Assembly (NCBI GenBank): GCA_965215775.1
Contig: CBDCEG010000019.1
Span: 124,001 to 188,000 of the forward strand
DNA: 64,000 nucleotides
Direction of reading: 5' to 3'
From: CBDCEG01 sp965215775
GTDB taxonomy: Bacteria; Pseudomonadota; Gammaproteobacteria; Cardiobacteriales; Ostreibacteriaceae
Under the pieces are notes generated by a model, which saw nothing but the letters and a program-made list of their open reading frames with translations, was not told the DNA's origin and ran no database searches. A program made the translations under genes and the position numbers. Shown here piece by piece: positions 1-9,199 of the stretch (within the stretch, counting starts at the first letter, position 1; each line of letters begins with the position of its first letter).

Positions 1-300
1 ATTATGCTCTTTTTGGTAACTTTGGATTTTTTTATTCGCTTCATAAAGTCCTTTGGCGTTATCTTGATAAGCAATAACAATAATGGTTTTGCAGGAAATT
101 CCAGCTATATCGTAAAAAGTTCTAATTTGACCAGTTTCTTGAGGCAATCTTTTTAGCTTTTGTTGATTGGTAAAGAAACCTTTGGCAAGCTTATCTAATT
201 TGATTATCGTCTCTTTAAATTCTAGTTTTTGATTAATGCCAACAACAATTGCATTAGTTTTGATTGTGTTTAATTTTCCTAATTTGGCTTGGATATACAT
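1..300 (-). CDS. pepA: Leucyl aminopeptidase (M17) N-terminal part, cut by window edge
   Basis: Read leftward from an ATG at 298-300, an open frame of 100 codons runs without a stop to the window edge. The translated part (starts MYIQAKLGKLNTIK, then AIVVGI, and later GISCKTIIVIAY) matches the pattern of the non-catalytic N-terminal domain of cytosolic M17 leucyl aminopeptidases: a short beta strand with AIVVG, an acidic/basic helix, and a hydrophobic strand that normally precedes a glycine. The metal-binding catalytic domain would lie outside the window. PepA is a manganese/zinc exopeptidase of peptide turnover and in some gammaproteobacteria also a DNA-binding regulator. It diverges from cobO, with about 50 bases between the two starts. 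Identification rests on the weaker N-terminal domain only, so confidence is moderate. Confidence 0.6.
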   Translation of the reverse strand, partial: MYIQAKLGKLNTIKTNAIVVGINQKLEFKETIIKLDKLAKGFFTNQQKLKRLPQETGQIRTFYDIAGISCKTIIVIAYQDNAKGLYEANKKIQSYQKEHN

Positions 301-353
301 TTTGACCTCTGTTATAGTTTACTTATTTAAATTGAATTTTAACCCCTTATTTT

Positions 354-977
354 ATGATAAAAGACGATAAAAAGCACGATATAAATCAAGATATAAAACA
401 TTCGCAAAAAATGAAAAAATTAAAAGATATTGTTGATACAGGTATAAAAAAAGCAACAATCGAGAAAGGAACAATTATTCTTATAACTGGAAATGGTAAA
501 GGAAAATCTACCTCTGCATTCGGAACTTTGGCTAGAGCTTTGGGGCATAAGCAAAAAACAGCAGTTGTTCAATTCCTAAAAGGTGAGTTTGTTACAGGTG
601 AGTTTTTGTTTTTCTCGGAGAATGAAAACTGTGATTATAATGCAATTGGTGATGGTTTTACTTGGGATACGCAAAACAAAGAAAAAGATATTGAAACTGC
701 AAATAAAGCATATTTAAAAACTAAAGAATTTCTAACAAATTCAAATATTGGTTTGGTTGTTTTAGATGAAATAACTTATATGTTTAAATATAACTATTTA
801 GATACTGATGAATTTATAAAGTTACTAAATAATCGCCCAAAAATGCAAACAGTTATTATAACAGGACGCGGAGCAAACGAAAAGCTAATGGAAGTTTCAG
901 ATACAGTAAGTATTATAAATGACAAAAAGCACGCTTTTAGAAATGGAATAAAGGCGAAAAAAGGTGTGGACTGGTAA
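354..977 (+). CDS. cobO: Cob(I)yrinic acid a,c-diamide adenosyltransferase (CobO/BtuR type)
   Basis: The 207-residue protein has the ATP-binding loop GNGKGKST at residues 46-53, followed by FGTLARALGH and VVQFLKG, and later LVVLDEIT and IITGRGAN, which are the hallmarks of the CobA/CobO/BtuR adenosyltransferase family. The enzyme transfers the adenosyl group of ATP to cob(I)alamin, making coenzyme B12 for salvage or synthesis. Length fits the family (about 200 residues). The first 30-35 residues are lysine-rich and poorly conserved, so an internal ATG at 411 is an alternative start; no strong ribosome site marks either. No cobalamin riboswitch is evident in the short upstream gap. The presence of a corrinoid protein at 27.1 kb gives it a plausible local client. 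Confidence 0.9.
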   Translation: MIKDDKKHDINQDIKHSQKMKKLKDIVDTGIKKATIEKGTIILITGNGKGKSTSAFGTLARALGHKQKTAVVQFLKGEFVTGEFLFFSENENCDYNAIGDGFTWDTQNKEKDIETANKAYLKTKEFLTNSNIGLVVLDEITYMFKYNYLDTDEFIKLLNNRPKMQTVIITGRGANEKLMEVSDTVSIINDKKHAFRNGIKAKKGVDW

Positions 978-1077
978 AAAGTAAAGTGAAAATGTAAAAA
1001 TGAGAGTGAAAAAATATAAATTTCTGAAAAAAAATATTGACTAAAAAAAATCTATATATAAAATACGCAGAACCTAT

Positions 1078-1153
1078 TCCCCAGTAGCTCAGTTGGTAGA
1101 GCAGTAGACTGTTAATCTATTGGTCGGCGGTTCAAGTCCGTCCTGGGGAGCCA
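1078..1153 (+). tRNA. tRNA-Asn (GTT)
   Basis: A complete 76-base cloverleaf can be folded. The acceptor stem pairs TCCCCAG (1078-1084) with CTGGGGA (1143-1149), followed by discriminator G and an encoded CCA at 1151-1153. The D arm is AGCTCAGTTGGTAGAGC, the anticodon loop CTGTTAA gives anticodon GTT, and the T arm contains GGTTCAAGTCC. It stands alone between cobO and rpmH and is followed by its own terminator-like hairpin. Confidence 0.97.
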
Positions 1154-1164
1154 AATAACTAATG

Positions 1165-1200
1165 TAAAGCCATTCTTAATTTGTTTTTGAGTGGCTTTAT
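1165..1200 (+). terminator. Terminator-like hairpin after tRNA-Asn
   Basis: TAAAGCCA at 1165-1172 pairs with TGGCTTTA at 1192-1199, and the stem extends three more pairs inward (with one G-T wobble). A weak T/A-rich tail follows. It sits between the tRNA and rpmH and probably ends the tRNA transcript. Confidence 0.6.
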
Positions 1201-1222
1201 TAATTTAATGAGAGTTTGAATT

Positions 1223-1363
1223 ATGAAACAAAAAAGAACCTTTCAACCAAGTAATATTAAAAGAAAAAGAAGTCATGGTTTCCGTGCTCGTATGGCAACT
1301 AAAGGCGGAAGAGGAGTGATTAATGCAAGGCGTGCGAAAGGACGCAAAGTGCTTTCTGCATAA
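1223..1363 (+). CDS. rpmH: 50S ribosomal protein L34
   Basis: A 46-codon gene too short for usual ORF cut-offs. The protein begins MKQKRTFQPSNIKRKRSHG and ends RRAKGRKVLSA, an almost canonical L34: small, extremely basic, with the RTFQPS and HGFRARMAT blocks present. L34 is a structural protein of the large ribosomal subunit. It opens the conserved rpmH-rnpA-yidD-yidC-mnmE block. ATG at 1223 is the only sensible start, since family members begin with MKRTFQPS or MKQKRTFQPS. Confidence 0.97.
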   Translation: MKQKRTFQPSNIKRKRSHGFRARMATKGGRGVINARRAKGRKVLSA

Positions 1364-1426
1364 GAACTTAATAATACTTAGTTGTAATAAAAAAACAAAA
1401 TATAAATAAACTAGATTGTTTCACAA

Positions 1427-1884
1427 ATGAATTTTTAAAGCAATCTAGGCTAAGAAAGCCAAAAGATTTTAGTATTGTCTATAAAGACAATGTGATAAAA
1501 ACTTTTGGTGGATATTTCTTGGTGCTTGTTTATTATCAAAAATCAAAAGAAAACTCTTCTCTACTAGAAAATCAAAAAACGCAAAAACAATTAAATATAA
1601 ATCCAAGAATGGGTGTGGTTGTTTCTAAAAAAGTTTCAAAACTAGCGGTAACGAGAAATAGAATTAAAAGAGTTGTTAGAGAAAATTTTCGTCAAATAGA
1701 GAATACCAATACTAATGAGTTAATAGTAATTAATAAAACAAGTACTGAATTAGTTGAGAATTTTGATTTTGTTATTATTGCAAAATATCAAGCCGCAAAG
1801 ATAAACAACAAAAATCTAGATAAAGATTTAGATATTTTATGGAAAAAAAGCTTTCAAAAATGCAAAGAGTTCTTATTAAAATAA
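1427..1884 (+). CDS. rnpA: Ribonuclease P protein component (5' end frameshifted)
   Basis: RnpA is the protein subunit of RNase P, which matures tRNA 5' ends. The conserved basic motif is present as RNRIKRVVREN, with MGVVVSKKV before it and DFVIIAKY after it. In the main frame there is no ATG, and the first possible start is a GTG at 1492, which would delete the conserved N-terminal RLRKPKDF element even though that element is encoded just upstream in the same frame. An ATG at 1427 reads M-N-F then stop; adding one T to the T5 run at 1432-1436 joins it in frame to give MNFLKQSRLRKPKDF, a normal RnpA start. I therefore place the true start at 1427 and infer a one-base deletion. An asparagine/lysine-rich insertion around residues 45-55 is unusual but harmless-looking. 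Confidence 0.85.
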
Positions 1885-2114
1885 TAAGAGCTTATAAAAT
1901 GGTCTTAAGCCCGATGATTGGTAACTCTTGTAGGTTTCATCCAACTTGTTCAAGTTATGGAATTGAAGCTGTTAAAGTTCATGGAAGTTTTTACGGAAGT
2001 TATCTTACAATAAAACGAGTTTTAAGGTGTAATCCTCTTTTTAAGGCTGGAATAGATAATGTTCCAAAACCAAAGAGTAAAAAACAAAAAAATCAAAAAT
2101 CAAAAAATAAATAG
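1860..2114 (+). CDS. yidD: Membrane protein insertion efficiency factor YidD
   Basis: YidD is a small membrane-associated protein that helps YidC/Sec-dependent membrane insertion. The family core is intact: IIRAYKMVLSP, then SCRFHPTCSSYGIEA with its conserved cysteines, and later KRVLRCNPLF. The tail is lysine-rich. Two starts are possible: ATG 1839 (91 residues) or ATG 1860 (84 residues); I prefer 1860 because relatives begin a few residues before the IIRAYK helix. Either way the gene overlaps the 3' end of rnpA, as is typical of this block, suggesting translational coupling. Confidence 0.93.
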   Translation: MQRVLIKIIRAYKMVLSPMIGNSCRFHPTCSSYGIEAVKVHGSFYGSYLTIKRVLRCNPLFKAGIDNVPKPKSKKQKNQKSKNK

Positions 2115-2188
2115 ATAAAACTTAACAAAATAGAAGTATAATCTACCAAGATTTTTAAATAAAGTATGAAAAAAACAGGTGTAAATTT

Positions 2189-3829
2189 ATGAATAATCAA
2201 ATAAAAACTATAGCTTGGAGTTTATTGGCTGCAATATCAATATCATTGTTTTTTAAGTGGAATGCAGTTAATGCGCCAGTTAAACAAGAGACTGTTGTGC
2301 AAACTTCTCAACAAGTGAATTCAAATACTGTTAACCCTAATCAGACGGCAGGAAATGTTGTTAGTTCTACAGGAAGCTCTACTGGAGTAAGCGTTGCAAC
2401 TAATATTCAACCGTCAAAAAATACTATAAAGGTTACAACAGATAAATTGGAAATTACAATTGATACTGTTGGCGGAACTTTATTGCAAACTAAATTGCTA
2501 ACTTATTCCGAATCACTAAAAGACAAAACACCAATAAACTTACTTGAGCCAACGGCTGGTAAGTTATTTATTGCAAAAACAGAGTTACTTTCTAATTTTG
2601 CAAATAATGCAAATGCTTTGGCTGTGTTTAGCTCTAAGTCAAAGTCTTATACTATGAAAGGTGATTCAATTTCTATTCCTTTGATTTGGGAGAAAGATGG
2701 AGTTAAAGTAATTAAAACTTATACATTTAAAAAAGGAAAGTTTGATTTTACTATCTCTCAAAAAGTTGTGAATAACTCTGGTAAAGATTGGACGGGTTAT
2801 CAAATAAATACTTTGAGCCGTGAAAAAGTTGATAGAAAAGGCGGACTATCTAAAATGAATACATTTACAGGTGGAGCTTACTCAACTGATGAGCGAAAAT
2901 ATCAAAAATTAGATTTTGATGAATTAGCTGATGGAGAAGGAAATATTTCTAATGTAAAAGGTGGTTGGGTTGCTATGATTCAACACTATTTCGTAGTTTC
3001 ACTAGTTCCTGCTGAAGATGAAAAAACAACTTTTTTCTCTTTAAAAAATAATGCAAGCACCGTATATGACTTTGGTATAAAAAGTTCTGCGGTAACTTTG
3101 AAAAACGGGCAAGAAACAACATTTAATATTGTTGGTTATATTGGGCCTAAAATTAAAAAAGATCTTAAGAAAATATCTCCAACTTTAGATAAGTCTATTG
3201 ATTATGGTTGGGCATTTATGATTTCTGAGGTTTTATTCAATGTCCTTAATTGGTTTCATGGGATTCTTGGAAACTGGGGTTGGGCAACTATAGTTGTTAC
3301 TATTTTAATAAAATTATTATTTTTTCCGTTGGCAGCAAAAAGCTTTAAGTCAATGGCAAAAATGCGTAAATTTGCACCAGAAATAGAGTTAATTAAAAAG
3401 AAATATAAAGAAGATAAACAAAGGCTTGGTAAGGAAACAATGGCTCTTTATAAAAAAGAAGGTATTAACCCAGCAGCTGGTTGTTTGCCAATGCTCGTGC
3501 AAATACCTGTTTTTATAGCGTTTTATTATATGCTTATGGAGTCTGTTGAATTTAGACAAGCTCCTTGGATCTTATGGGTAAAAGATTTATCAATAAAAGA
3601 TCCTTTGTATGTTATTCCTGTTATAAATGCAGTATTAATGTTTGTTCAACAAAGGCTAAATCCACCGCCTGCGGATCCAACTCAGCGAAAAATTATGATG
3701 ATGTTACCTATTGTTTTTGGGGTTATGTTCTTAATGTTCCCTGCTGGTTTGGTTTTATACTGGTGTGTAAGTAATTTATTTTCAATAATTCAACAGTATT
3801 TAATTACTAAGCGTTACGGAAGCAAGTAA
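2189..3829 (+). CDS. yidC: Membrane protein insertase YidC
   Basis: This 546-residue protein has the gammaproteobacterial (long) YidC layout: an N-terminal membrane anchor (residues 7-25), a large periplasmic beta domain (about 60-340), then the conserved insertase core with five membrane segments, including GNWGWATIVVTILIK and NPAAGCLPMLVQIPVFIAFY, and the late segment PAGLVLYWCVSNLFSI. YidC inserts and folds inner-membrane proteins alone or with SecYEG. A serine/threonine/asparagine-rich linker follows the anchor. It ends three bases before mnmE and is probably co-transcribed with rnpA and yidD. Confidence 0.97.
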   Translation: MNNQIKTIAWSLLAAISISLFFKWNAVNAPVKQETVVQTSQQVNSNTVNPNQTAGNVVSSTGSSTGVSVATNIQPSKNTIKVTTDKLEITIDTVGGTLLQTKLLTYSESLKDKTPINLLEPTAGKLFIAKTELLSNFANNANALAVFSSKSKSYTMKGDSISIPLIWEKDGVKVIKTYTFKKGKFDFTISQKVVNNSGKDWTGYQINTLSREKVDRKGGLSKMNTFTGGAYSTDERKYQKLDFDELADGEGNISNVKGGWVAMIQHYFVVSLVPAEDEKTTFFSLKNNASTVYDFGIKSSAVTLKNGQETTFNIVGYIGPKIKKDLKKISPTLDKSIDYGWAFMISEVLFNVLNWFHGILGNWGWATIVVTILIKLLFFPLAAKSFKSMAKMRKFAPEIELIKKKYKEDKQRLGKETMALYKKEGINPAAGCLPMLVQIPVFIAFYYMLMESVEFRQAPWILWVKDLSIKDPLYVIPVINAVLMFVQQRLNPPPADPTQRKIMMMLPIVFGVMFLMFPAGLVLYWCVSNLFSIIQQYLITKRYGSK

Positions 3830-3832
3830 TAA

Positions 3833-5158
3833 ATGACAGAAGTTTTGCAAGATACCATTGCCGCTATTGCAACACCTAGTGGAGCAGGTGGCGTTGGTAT
3901 TGTTAGAATAAGTGGAGAGAAGTCTTTTGAAATTGCTAAAAAAATAACTGCTCAAAACTTAAAGCCTAGAACCGCTTTATATTGTGATTTTAAAGGAAAA
4001 GACAAAGGCTTAATTGATCAAGGGATTGCGATTTATTTTAAATCTCCAAATTCATACACAGGTGAAGATGTGGTTGAATTGCAAGGTCATGGTGGAGTTT
4101 ATGTTTTACAGAATGTTTTAGAGGCGGTTTTATCTTTGGGGGCGAGGATTGCAACTCCTGGAGAGTTTACTCAAAGAGCTTTTTTAAATAATAAAATTGA
4201 TTTGCTGCAAGCTGAGTCAATTTCAGATTTAATAAGCGCTAACTCAAAGACTGCAGCCAATGCCGCGTTAAAATCTTTATCTGGAGTTTTTTCAGATAAG
4301 ATAAATATACTTTTAAGTGATATAATACAAGTAAGAGCTTTTGTTGAGGCATCTCTTGATTTCTCTGATGAGGAAATTGATTTTCTTTCTGATGGGAAAA
4401 TACAAAAGAAACTAGATGGTATTTCAAACTTAGTTGATGAAATATTAGAGGCTGCAAAAAAAGGTAAAGTTTTACAAGAAGGTTTGCATATTGTTATTGT
4501 CGGTAAAACAAATGCTGGTAAATCATCACTATTAAATCAGTTGTTAGGAGATAATCGTGCTATTGTAACTTCACAGGAAGGAACAACAAGAGACACTTTG
4601 GAAGAACAAATGCTGATTAATGATATTGCAGTAACAATAACAGATACGGCAGGAATTAGAGAAACTAAAGATCTTGTTGAGAAAGAAGGTATAAAAAGGA
4701 CAAAAAAAGCAATGAAAAAAGCTGATATTATTATTTGGTTAAGAGATATTTCAAAACTAGATGATGAGCGTCCAAAAGAAATTAAATCAGAAAAGGTAAG
4801 GTTTATAGAAGTTCATAATAAGTCTGATTTGGTTGAGAAAACTGATAATTCTATAATAAAAATTAGTGCTAAAACTGGTTTTGGAATAGATGATTTGATA
4901 GAAGAAATATCTTCAATAATATCAGTTAAGCATAATGAAGAAAATATATTTTCAGCAAGGAAAAGGCATTTAATTGCATTAGAATTGGTAAGAAAACATA
5001 TTAATTTAGCAAAAAACAATCTGCTATCACTAGACACAAGCGAGCTAGTTGCAGAAGAGTTAAGGATTTGCCAGTTAGAACTTTCTAAAATAACTGGAGA
5101 ATACTTAGCTGACGACTTGCTTGGGGAGATTTTTTCTAGTTTTTGTATTGGTAAATAA
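3833..5158 (+). CDS. mnmE: tRNA modification GTPase MnmE
   Basis: MnmE works with MnmG to install the 5-carboxymethylaminomethyl group on wobble uridine of certain tRNAs. Visible features are the N-terminal tetrahydrofolate-binding domain (start DTIAAIATPSGAGGVGIVRI), the GTPase domain inserted in a helical domain with G1 GKTNAGKS at 224-231, G3 DTAG at 271-274 and an NKSD motif near residue 331, and the essential C-terminal CIGK. The 441-residue length is normal. The gene starts three bases after the yidC stop, consistent with one transcript. Confidence 0.97.
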   Translation: MTEVLQDTIAAIATPSGAGGVGIVRISGEKSFEIAKKITAQNLKPRTALYCDFKGKDKGLIDQGIAIYFKSPNSYTGEDVVELQGHGGVYVLQNVLEAVLSLGARIATPGEFTQRAFLNNKIDLLQAESISDLISANSKTAANAALKSLSGVFSDKINILLSDIIQVRAFVEASLDFSDEEIDFLSDGKIQKKLDGISNLVDEILEAAKKGKVLQEGLHIVIVGKTNAGKSSLLNQLLGDNRAIVTSQEGTTRDTLEEQMLINDIAVTITDTAGIRETKDLVEKEGIKRTKKAMKKADIIIWLRDISKLDDERPKEIKSEKVRFIEVHNKSDLVEKTDNSIIKISAKTGFGIDDLIEEISSIISVKHNEENIFSARKRHLIALELVRKHINLAKNNLLSLDTSELVAEELRICQLELSKITGEYLADDLLGEIFSSFCIGK

Positions 5159-5229
5159 TGAAGTGCAAATAGGTAAGAAAAACAATTAGGAAAATAAGAT
5201 AGTAAACAATTTAAATTTAAAAAAATATA

Positions 5230-7050
5230 ATGCCAAACGAAAAACAAACAGAGAAAAAAGAAGAACAAACAAAAGAAGTAGAAAATAAAGTTTTATTTTC
5301 AGACTTAGGTTTAACTAAAGATATTTTGAAAGTGGTGGAAGAGCAAGGATATAAAAGTCCAACTCCAATTCAAGAAGAAACAATACCATATATTTTATCA
5401 GGAAGAGATGTTTTGGGACAAGCTCAGACAGGAACTGGCAAAACAGCTGCCTTTGCGTTACCAACTTTATCAATGGTTGATGAAAAGTCAAAAGTAACTC
5501 AAGTTTTAGTTTTAGCTCCAACAAGAGAGTTAGCTATTCAAGTAAGTGAATCTTATAAGACATACTCTAAGTATCATAAAGGAATTAATGTTTGTTCAAT
5601 TTATGGTGGACAAGATTACAGTATTCAGTTTAAAGCTTTGAAAAAAGGTGCTCATGTTGTTGTTGGAACACCTGGAAGAGTTATTGATCATATTAGAAAA
5701 GGAACTTTAAAATTAGATAAAGTTAAAACAATTGTTTTAGATGAAGCTGATGAAATGTTAAGAATGGGATTTATTGATGATGTTGAATTTGTTTTGGATA
5801 AGATGCCAAAAGAAAGACAAATAACTCTTTTCTCTGCAACTATGCCATCAGTTATCAGAAAAATAACAAGAAATTACCAAAGTGACCCAGTTGAAATAAA
5901 GATAAAAACTCAAACAGAAACTGCTAATAATATTAATCAGCAATTTTTAGTAGTAAATGCAGGGCAGAAAAAAACAGCATTATCAAGAATTTTAGAAATT
6001 GAAGAAACTGATGCGGCAATAATTTTCACCAAAACTAAATCAGCAACTGTTGAAATAACAGATTTCTTATCAGATTTAGGTTTTAGAACTGTAGCAATTA
6101 ATGGTGATTTACAACAAAAACAAAGAGAACGAGCAATTGAGCAATTGAAATCGCATAAATTAGATGTTTTAGTTGCAACTGATGTTGCTGCTAGAGGACT
6201 TGATGTAAGTAGGATTTCGCATGTTATAAATTATGACATTCCTTATGATACAGAAACTTATATTCATAGAATAGGAAGAACTGGAAGAGCAGGGCGTAGT
6301 GGAAGTGCAATACTTTTAATTACACCAAAAGAAAGAAGAAGACTTGGACAAATTGAAAGAGTTACAAAAAAAGAAATAAAAGAATTTAAAATTCCTAGTA
6401 TTGATGCAATAAATGAAAAAAGAATAAGTAAGTTCAAAGAAAGAATAACAAAAGTTCTTGCAGGAAAAGATAACTCAATCTTTGTAAAAGCAATTGAAGA
6501 ATACTGTAATGATAATGATGCTGATCCAATAATAGTAGCTGCAGCACTTGCGAAAATAACACAAGGTAAAAAACCTATGTTGCTAACCAAAGCAGATGAG
6601 CTAAAAGCAGCTTCTGGAAGAGGTGAGCGAGGAAGTAATAACTCACGCGGTCGTGATGATTCAAGAGGAAGAAATTCAAGAGGAAACTCAAGAGGTAAGC
6701 CTTTAGCTAGAAGTGAAATGGAGCTTTATAGAATTGAAGTTGGTGAAAAAGATAATGTAAAACCTGGAAATATAGTTGGAGCAATTGCAAATGAAGCTGG
6801 ACTTGATGGAAATATGATTGGTCAAATTGATATTTATAGCTCTTATAGCACTGTTTTCTTACCAAAAGGCATGCCTAAAGATGTGTTTAATGATCTTAGA
6901 AAAGCGAGAATTGCAGGGAAAAAATCTGAGATTTCACTAACAAAAGGTAAGCCTTCAAAAAGCAGTTCTAATTATAGTTCAAAGCAAAATGATAGATCAC
7001 AAGATAAACCAAAAAGAAGACGCAAAAGAAAAAGTGCAAAAAAAGATTAA
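5230..7050 (+). CDS. deaD: DEAD-box RNA helicase with DbpA-type RNA-binding domain
   Basis: All core helicase motifs are readable: the Q motif around residues 23-50, AQTGTGKT at 65-72, PTRELA, DEAD near 175, SAT, ATDVAARGLD, and HRIGRTGRAGR. After the core come about 80 helical residues, an RG/SR-rich linker (about residues 458-485, GRGERGSNNSRGRDDSRG), a DbpA-like RNA-binding fold (about 495-570), and a very basic tail ending in KRRRKRKSAKKD. This matches the DeaD/CsdA group, which remodels RNA during ribosome assembly and cold adaptation. The 606-residue length fits. It is separated from mnmE by 71 bases and from mtnN by 88. Confidence 0.92.
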   Translation: MPNEKQTEKKEEQTKEVENKVLFSDLGLTKDILKVVEEQGYKSPTPIQEETIPYILSGRDVLGQAQTGTGKTAAFALPTLSMVDEKSKVTQVLVLAPTRELAIQVSESYKTYSKYHKGINVCSIYGGQDYSIQFKALKKGAHVVVGTPGRVIDHIRKGTLKLDKVKTIVLDEADEMLRMGFIDDVEFVLDKMPKERQITLFSATMPSVIRKITRNYQSDPVEIKIKTQTETANNINQQFLVVNAGQKKTALSRILEIEETDAAIIFTKTKSATVEITDFLSDLGFRTVAINGDLQQKQRERAIEQLKSHKLDVLVATDVAARGLDVSRISHVINYDIPYDTETYIHRIGRTGRAGRSGSAILLITPKERRRLGQIERVTKKEIKEFKIPSIDAINEKRISKFKERITKVLAGKDNSIFVKAIEEYCNDNDADPIIVAAALAKITQGKKPMLLTKADELKAASGRGERGSNNSRGRDDSRGRNSRGNSRGKPLARSEMELYRIEVGEKDNVKPGNIVGAIANEAGLDGNMIGQIDIYSSYSTVFLPKGMPKDVFNDLRKARIAGKKSEISLTKGKPSKSSSNYSSKQNDRSQDKPKRRRKRKSAKKD

Positions 7051-7138
7051 ATAATGAAGAATTAACTAAAATTAACTAATCTTAGTATAAGTTGTTATAA
7101 AAAGTGTAAATAAAATATGAAGAAAGAGAGAGGAAAAA

Positions 7139-7867
7139 TTGACCAATAATTCATTAAATAAAACTAAAAAAGCAAAAGTTGCAATAATTGGTGCAATGGA
7201 AGTGGAAATAGAGCTTTTAAAAAAGAAAATAGAGAGCTTAAAAGAAATAAAAGAAGGTGGGTTTAAGTTTTACTCAGGAACAATAGCTGGTGTTGAGGTT
7301 GTTGTGCTTTTATCTGGGATAGGAAAAGTTGCTGCTGCGGTTGGAGCAACTCTTATTATAGAAAGGTATAATCCTGATTACATTATAAACACTGGAACAG
7401 CTGGTGGCTTAGGAAATGGTGTTCAGACAGGAGATATTATAATTGGTGATAGAGCATTCTATCATGATGTCGATGTTACTGTTTTTGGTTATAAAATTGG
7501 TCAAATGGCGGGTCAGCCTGAATTCTTTGAGGCGGATAATTTTCTTTTAGGGAAAATGAATAAAGCAATTAATTCACTTAAAACCAAACAAAATACAATT
7601 GTTGGAGATATTTTAAGTGGTGATAGTTTTATGTCAGATAGACTTAGAGTTAATGAAGTTAAGCTTAATTTCCCAGATGCTTTGGCTATAGATATGGAGT
7701 CAGCGGCAATTGCTCAAGTGTGCAGTCAACTAAATACTCCATTTATTACAATTCGCTCAATATCAGACATTGCTGGCGATGGCGATGCAGAATTTTATGA
7801 AAGTTTTGTTAAAATTGCTGGTAATATTTCAGCACGAATTGTTGTTAAGTTTTTAGAGAGTTTTTAG
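7139..7867 (+). CDS. mtnN: 5'-methylthioadenosine/S-adenosylhomocysteine nucleosidase
   Basis: The protein shows the nucleosidase pattern: KVAIIGAMEVEIELL near the start, VVVLLSGIGKVAAAVGAT, INTGTAGGLG, SGDSF, and IDMESAAIAQV with the ribose-binding Met-Glu and catalytic residues, then ISDIAGDGD. It cleaves adenine from MTA and SAH, recycling products of SAM-dependent reactions and quorum signals. The start used here is TTG at 7139, because the only nearby ATG (in GAMEVE) lies inside the conserved motif and because a purine-rich AGAGAGAGGA sits 4-13 bases upstream. A short non-conserved lysine-rich leader (about 14 residues) precedes the domain. Confidence 0.93.
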   Translation: MTNNSLNKTKKAKVAIIGAMEVEIELLKKKIESLKEIKEGGFKFYSGTIAGVEVVVLLSGIGKVAAAVGATLIIERYNPDYIINTGTAGGLGNGVQTGDIIIGDRAFYHDVDVTVFGYKIGQMAGQPEFFEADNFLLGKMNKAINSLKTKQNTIVGDILSGDSFMSDRLRVNEVKLNFPDALAIDMESAAIAQVCSQLNTPFITIRSISDIAGDGDAEFYESFVKIAGNISARIVVKFLESF

Positions 7868-7988
7868 CTTTTATTTAGTTAATAATCAGAATAAGCTATA
7901 TTAGTTATTATTATAGCTAATATAAATAATGGTTTTTGGGTTCTAAAAAGTGTATAGTATAAGTAAGTAGAAAATAAAACACTACAAA

Positions 7989-9197
7989 ATGAATAAAACA
8001 AAAAAGAACCTAATAACAAACAATCAAACAAAAATATCTCCTTGGAATAATCCTAAGGTGCGAGGTATTTTCTTTCAAATTTTAATTATAACTATTATTT
8101 CATTATTGTTATATAGTATTTTTAGAAATACTATGGCTAATTTGAAATCTCCAAATAATGAAAAGATTAACTTAGGTTTTGACTTTTTAGAAGAAAAGAT
8201 AAACTTTGACATAACAACTCATTTAATTCCTTACTCAATGGATGATAATGTTCTGCGTATTTTTTGGGTTGGTTTAACTAATACTTTATTTATCTCTATA
8301 ATTAGCATTTTTACAGCGACAATATTTGGTGTTTTAATAGGAGTCTCAAGATTATCTAAAAACTGGATAGTTTCTAAAATGGCAACAGTTTATGTTGAAA
8401 TATTTAGAAATATACCTCTACTTTTACAAATTCTATTTTGGTACTATGCAGTTTTAAAATCAATGCCTTATGTGAAAAATACTTATAGTTTTTTTAATGG
8501 CTCTGTCTTTGTAAATATTAGGGGTATTGATATTCCAAAGCCAATTTATGAATCAGGCTCATCATTTGTTTTAATAGCTTTTATCTTAGCTTTGGTTCTT
8601 GGTTTCGCTTACAAAATATATGCAAAAAAGAAACAGCAACAAACAGGCATACAAAAACCAGTGTTTTGGGTTTTCTTAAGTTTAATAATAGCTCTTCCTT
8701 TGTTAGCATTTTTTATTACAGGGCAACCTATTTCACTCGAGTATCCAGTTTTCAAAAGGTTTAATTTCGTAGGTGGTTTGGCTATAAGCTCAGAATTGGT
8801 AGCACTTTGGTTTTCACTTTCTATTTATTCAGCGGCATTTATTGCTGAAAATGTTAGATCAGGAATAATGGCAGTTAAGCATGGTCAAACGGAAGCAGCC
8901 CACTCTTTGGGAATTAGTCCTGCCAAAACACTTAGATTAGTGATCATACCTCAAGCTCTTAGGGTGATTATTCCACCTGTAGCAAGTCAGTATTTAAATA
9001 TTGCAAAAAACTCATCTTTAGCAATAGCAATAGCTTACCCAGAACTAGTATCTGTATTTACAGGAACTGTTTTAAATAAAGTTAGACATGAGTTAGAAAT
9101 AATATTTATGACAATGTTAGTTTATTTAACTATATCACTAATAATTTCAATGTTTATGAATTGGTATAATAGTCGTATTGCACTGTTTGAGAAATAG
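7989..9197 (+). CDS. aapQ: Amino-acid ABC transporter permease (AapQ/YhdX-like)
   Basis: A 402-residue integral membrane protein of the HisM/GlnP superfamily in its long form, which is characteristic of the first permease of general L-amino-acid transporters (Aap/Bzt/Yhd). The ATPase-contact EAA loop is QTEAAHSLGISPAKTLRLVIIPQA at about residues 301-324 (first twenty: QTEAAHSLGISPAKTLRLVI). Hydrophobic segments occur near residues 30-48, 95-120, 130-150, 195-210, 225-245 and at the C-terminus. In known operons this gene follows the binding protein aapJ; here the gene before it is mtnN and no aapJ is in the window. The following permease begins two bases after the stop. Confidence 0.88.
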   Translation: MNKTKKNLITNNQTKISPWNNPKVRGIFFQILIITIISLLLYSIFRNTMANLKSPNNEKINLGFDFLEEKINFDITTHLIPYSMDDNVLRIFWVGLTNTLFISIISIFTATIFGVLIGVSRLSKNWIVSKMATVYVEIFRNIPLLLQILFWYYAVLKSMPYVKNTYSFFNGSVFVNIRGIDIPKPIYESGSSFVLIAFILALVLGFAYKIYAKKKQQQTGIQKPVFWVFLSLIIALPLLAFFITGQPISLEYPVFKRFNFVGGLAISSELVALWFSLSIYSAAFIAENVRSGIMAVKHGQTEAAHSLGISPAKTLRLVIIPQALRVIIPPVASQYLNIAKNSSLAIAIAYPELVSVFTGTVLNKVRHELEIIFMTMLVYLTISLIISMFMNWYNSRIALFEK

Positions 9198-9199
9198 AA

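Noticed and set aside
301..353. Cobalamin riboswitch ahead of cobO
   Set aside because: The gap is only about 50 bases and lacks the conserved B12-box-like core.
4813..5268. Open frame antisense to mnmE, and similar long antisense frames at 42238-42783 and 45026-45712
   Set aside because: They mirror the codon pattern of strongly coding genes on the other strand and show no family motif or ribosome site.
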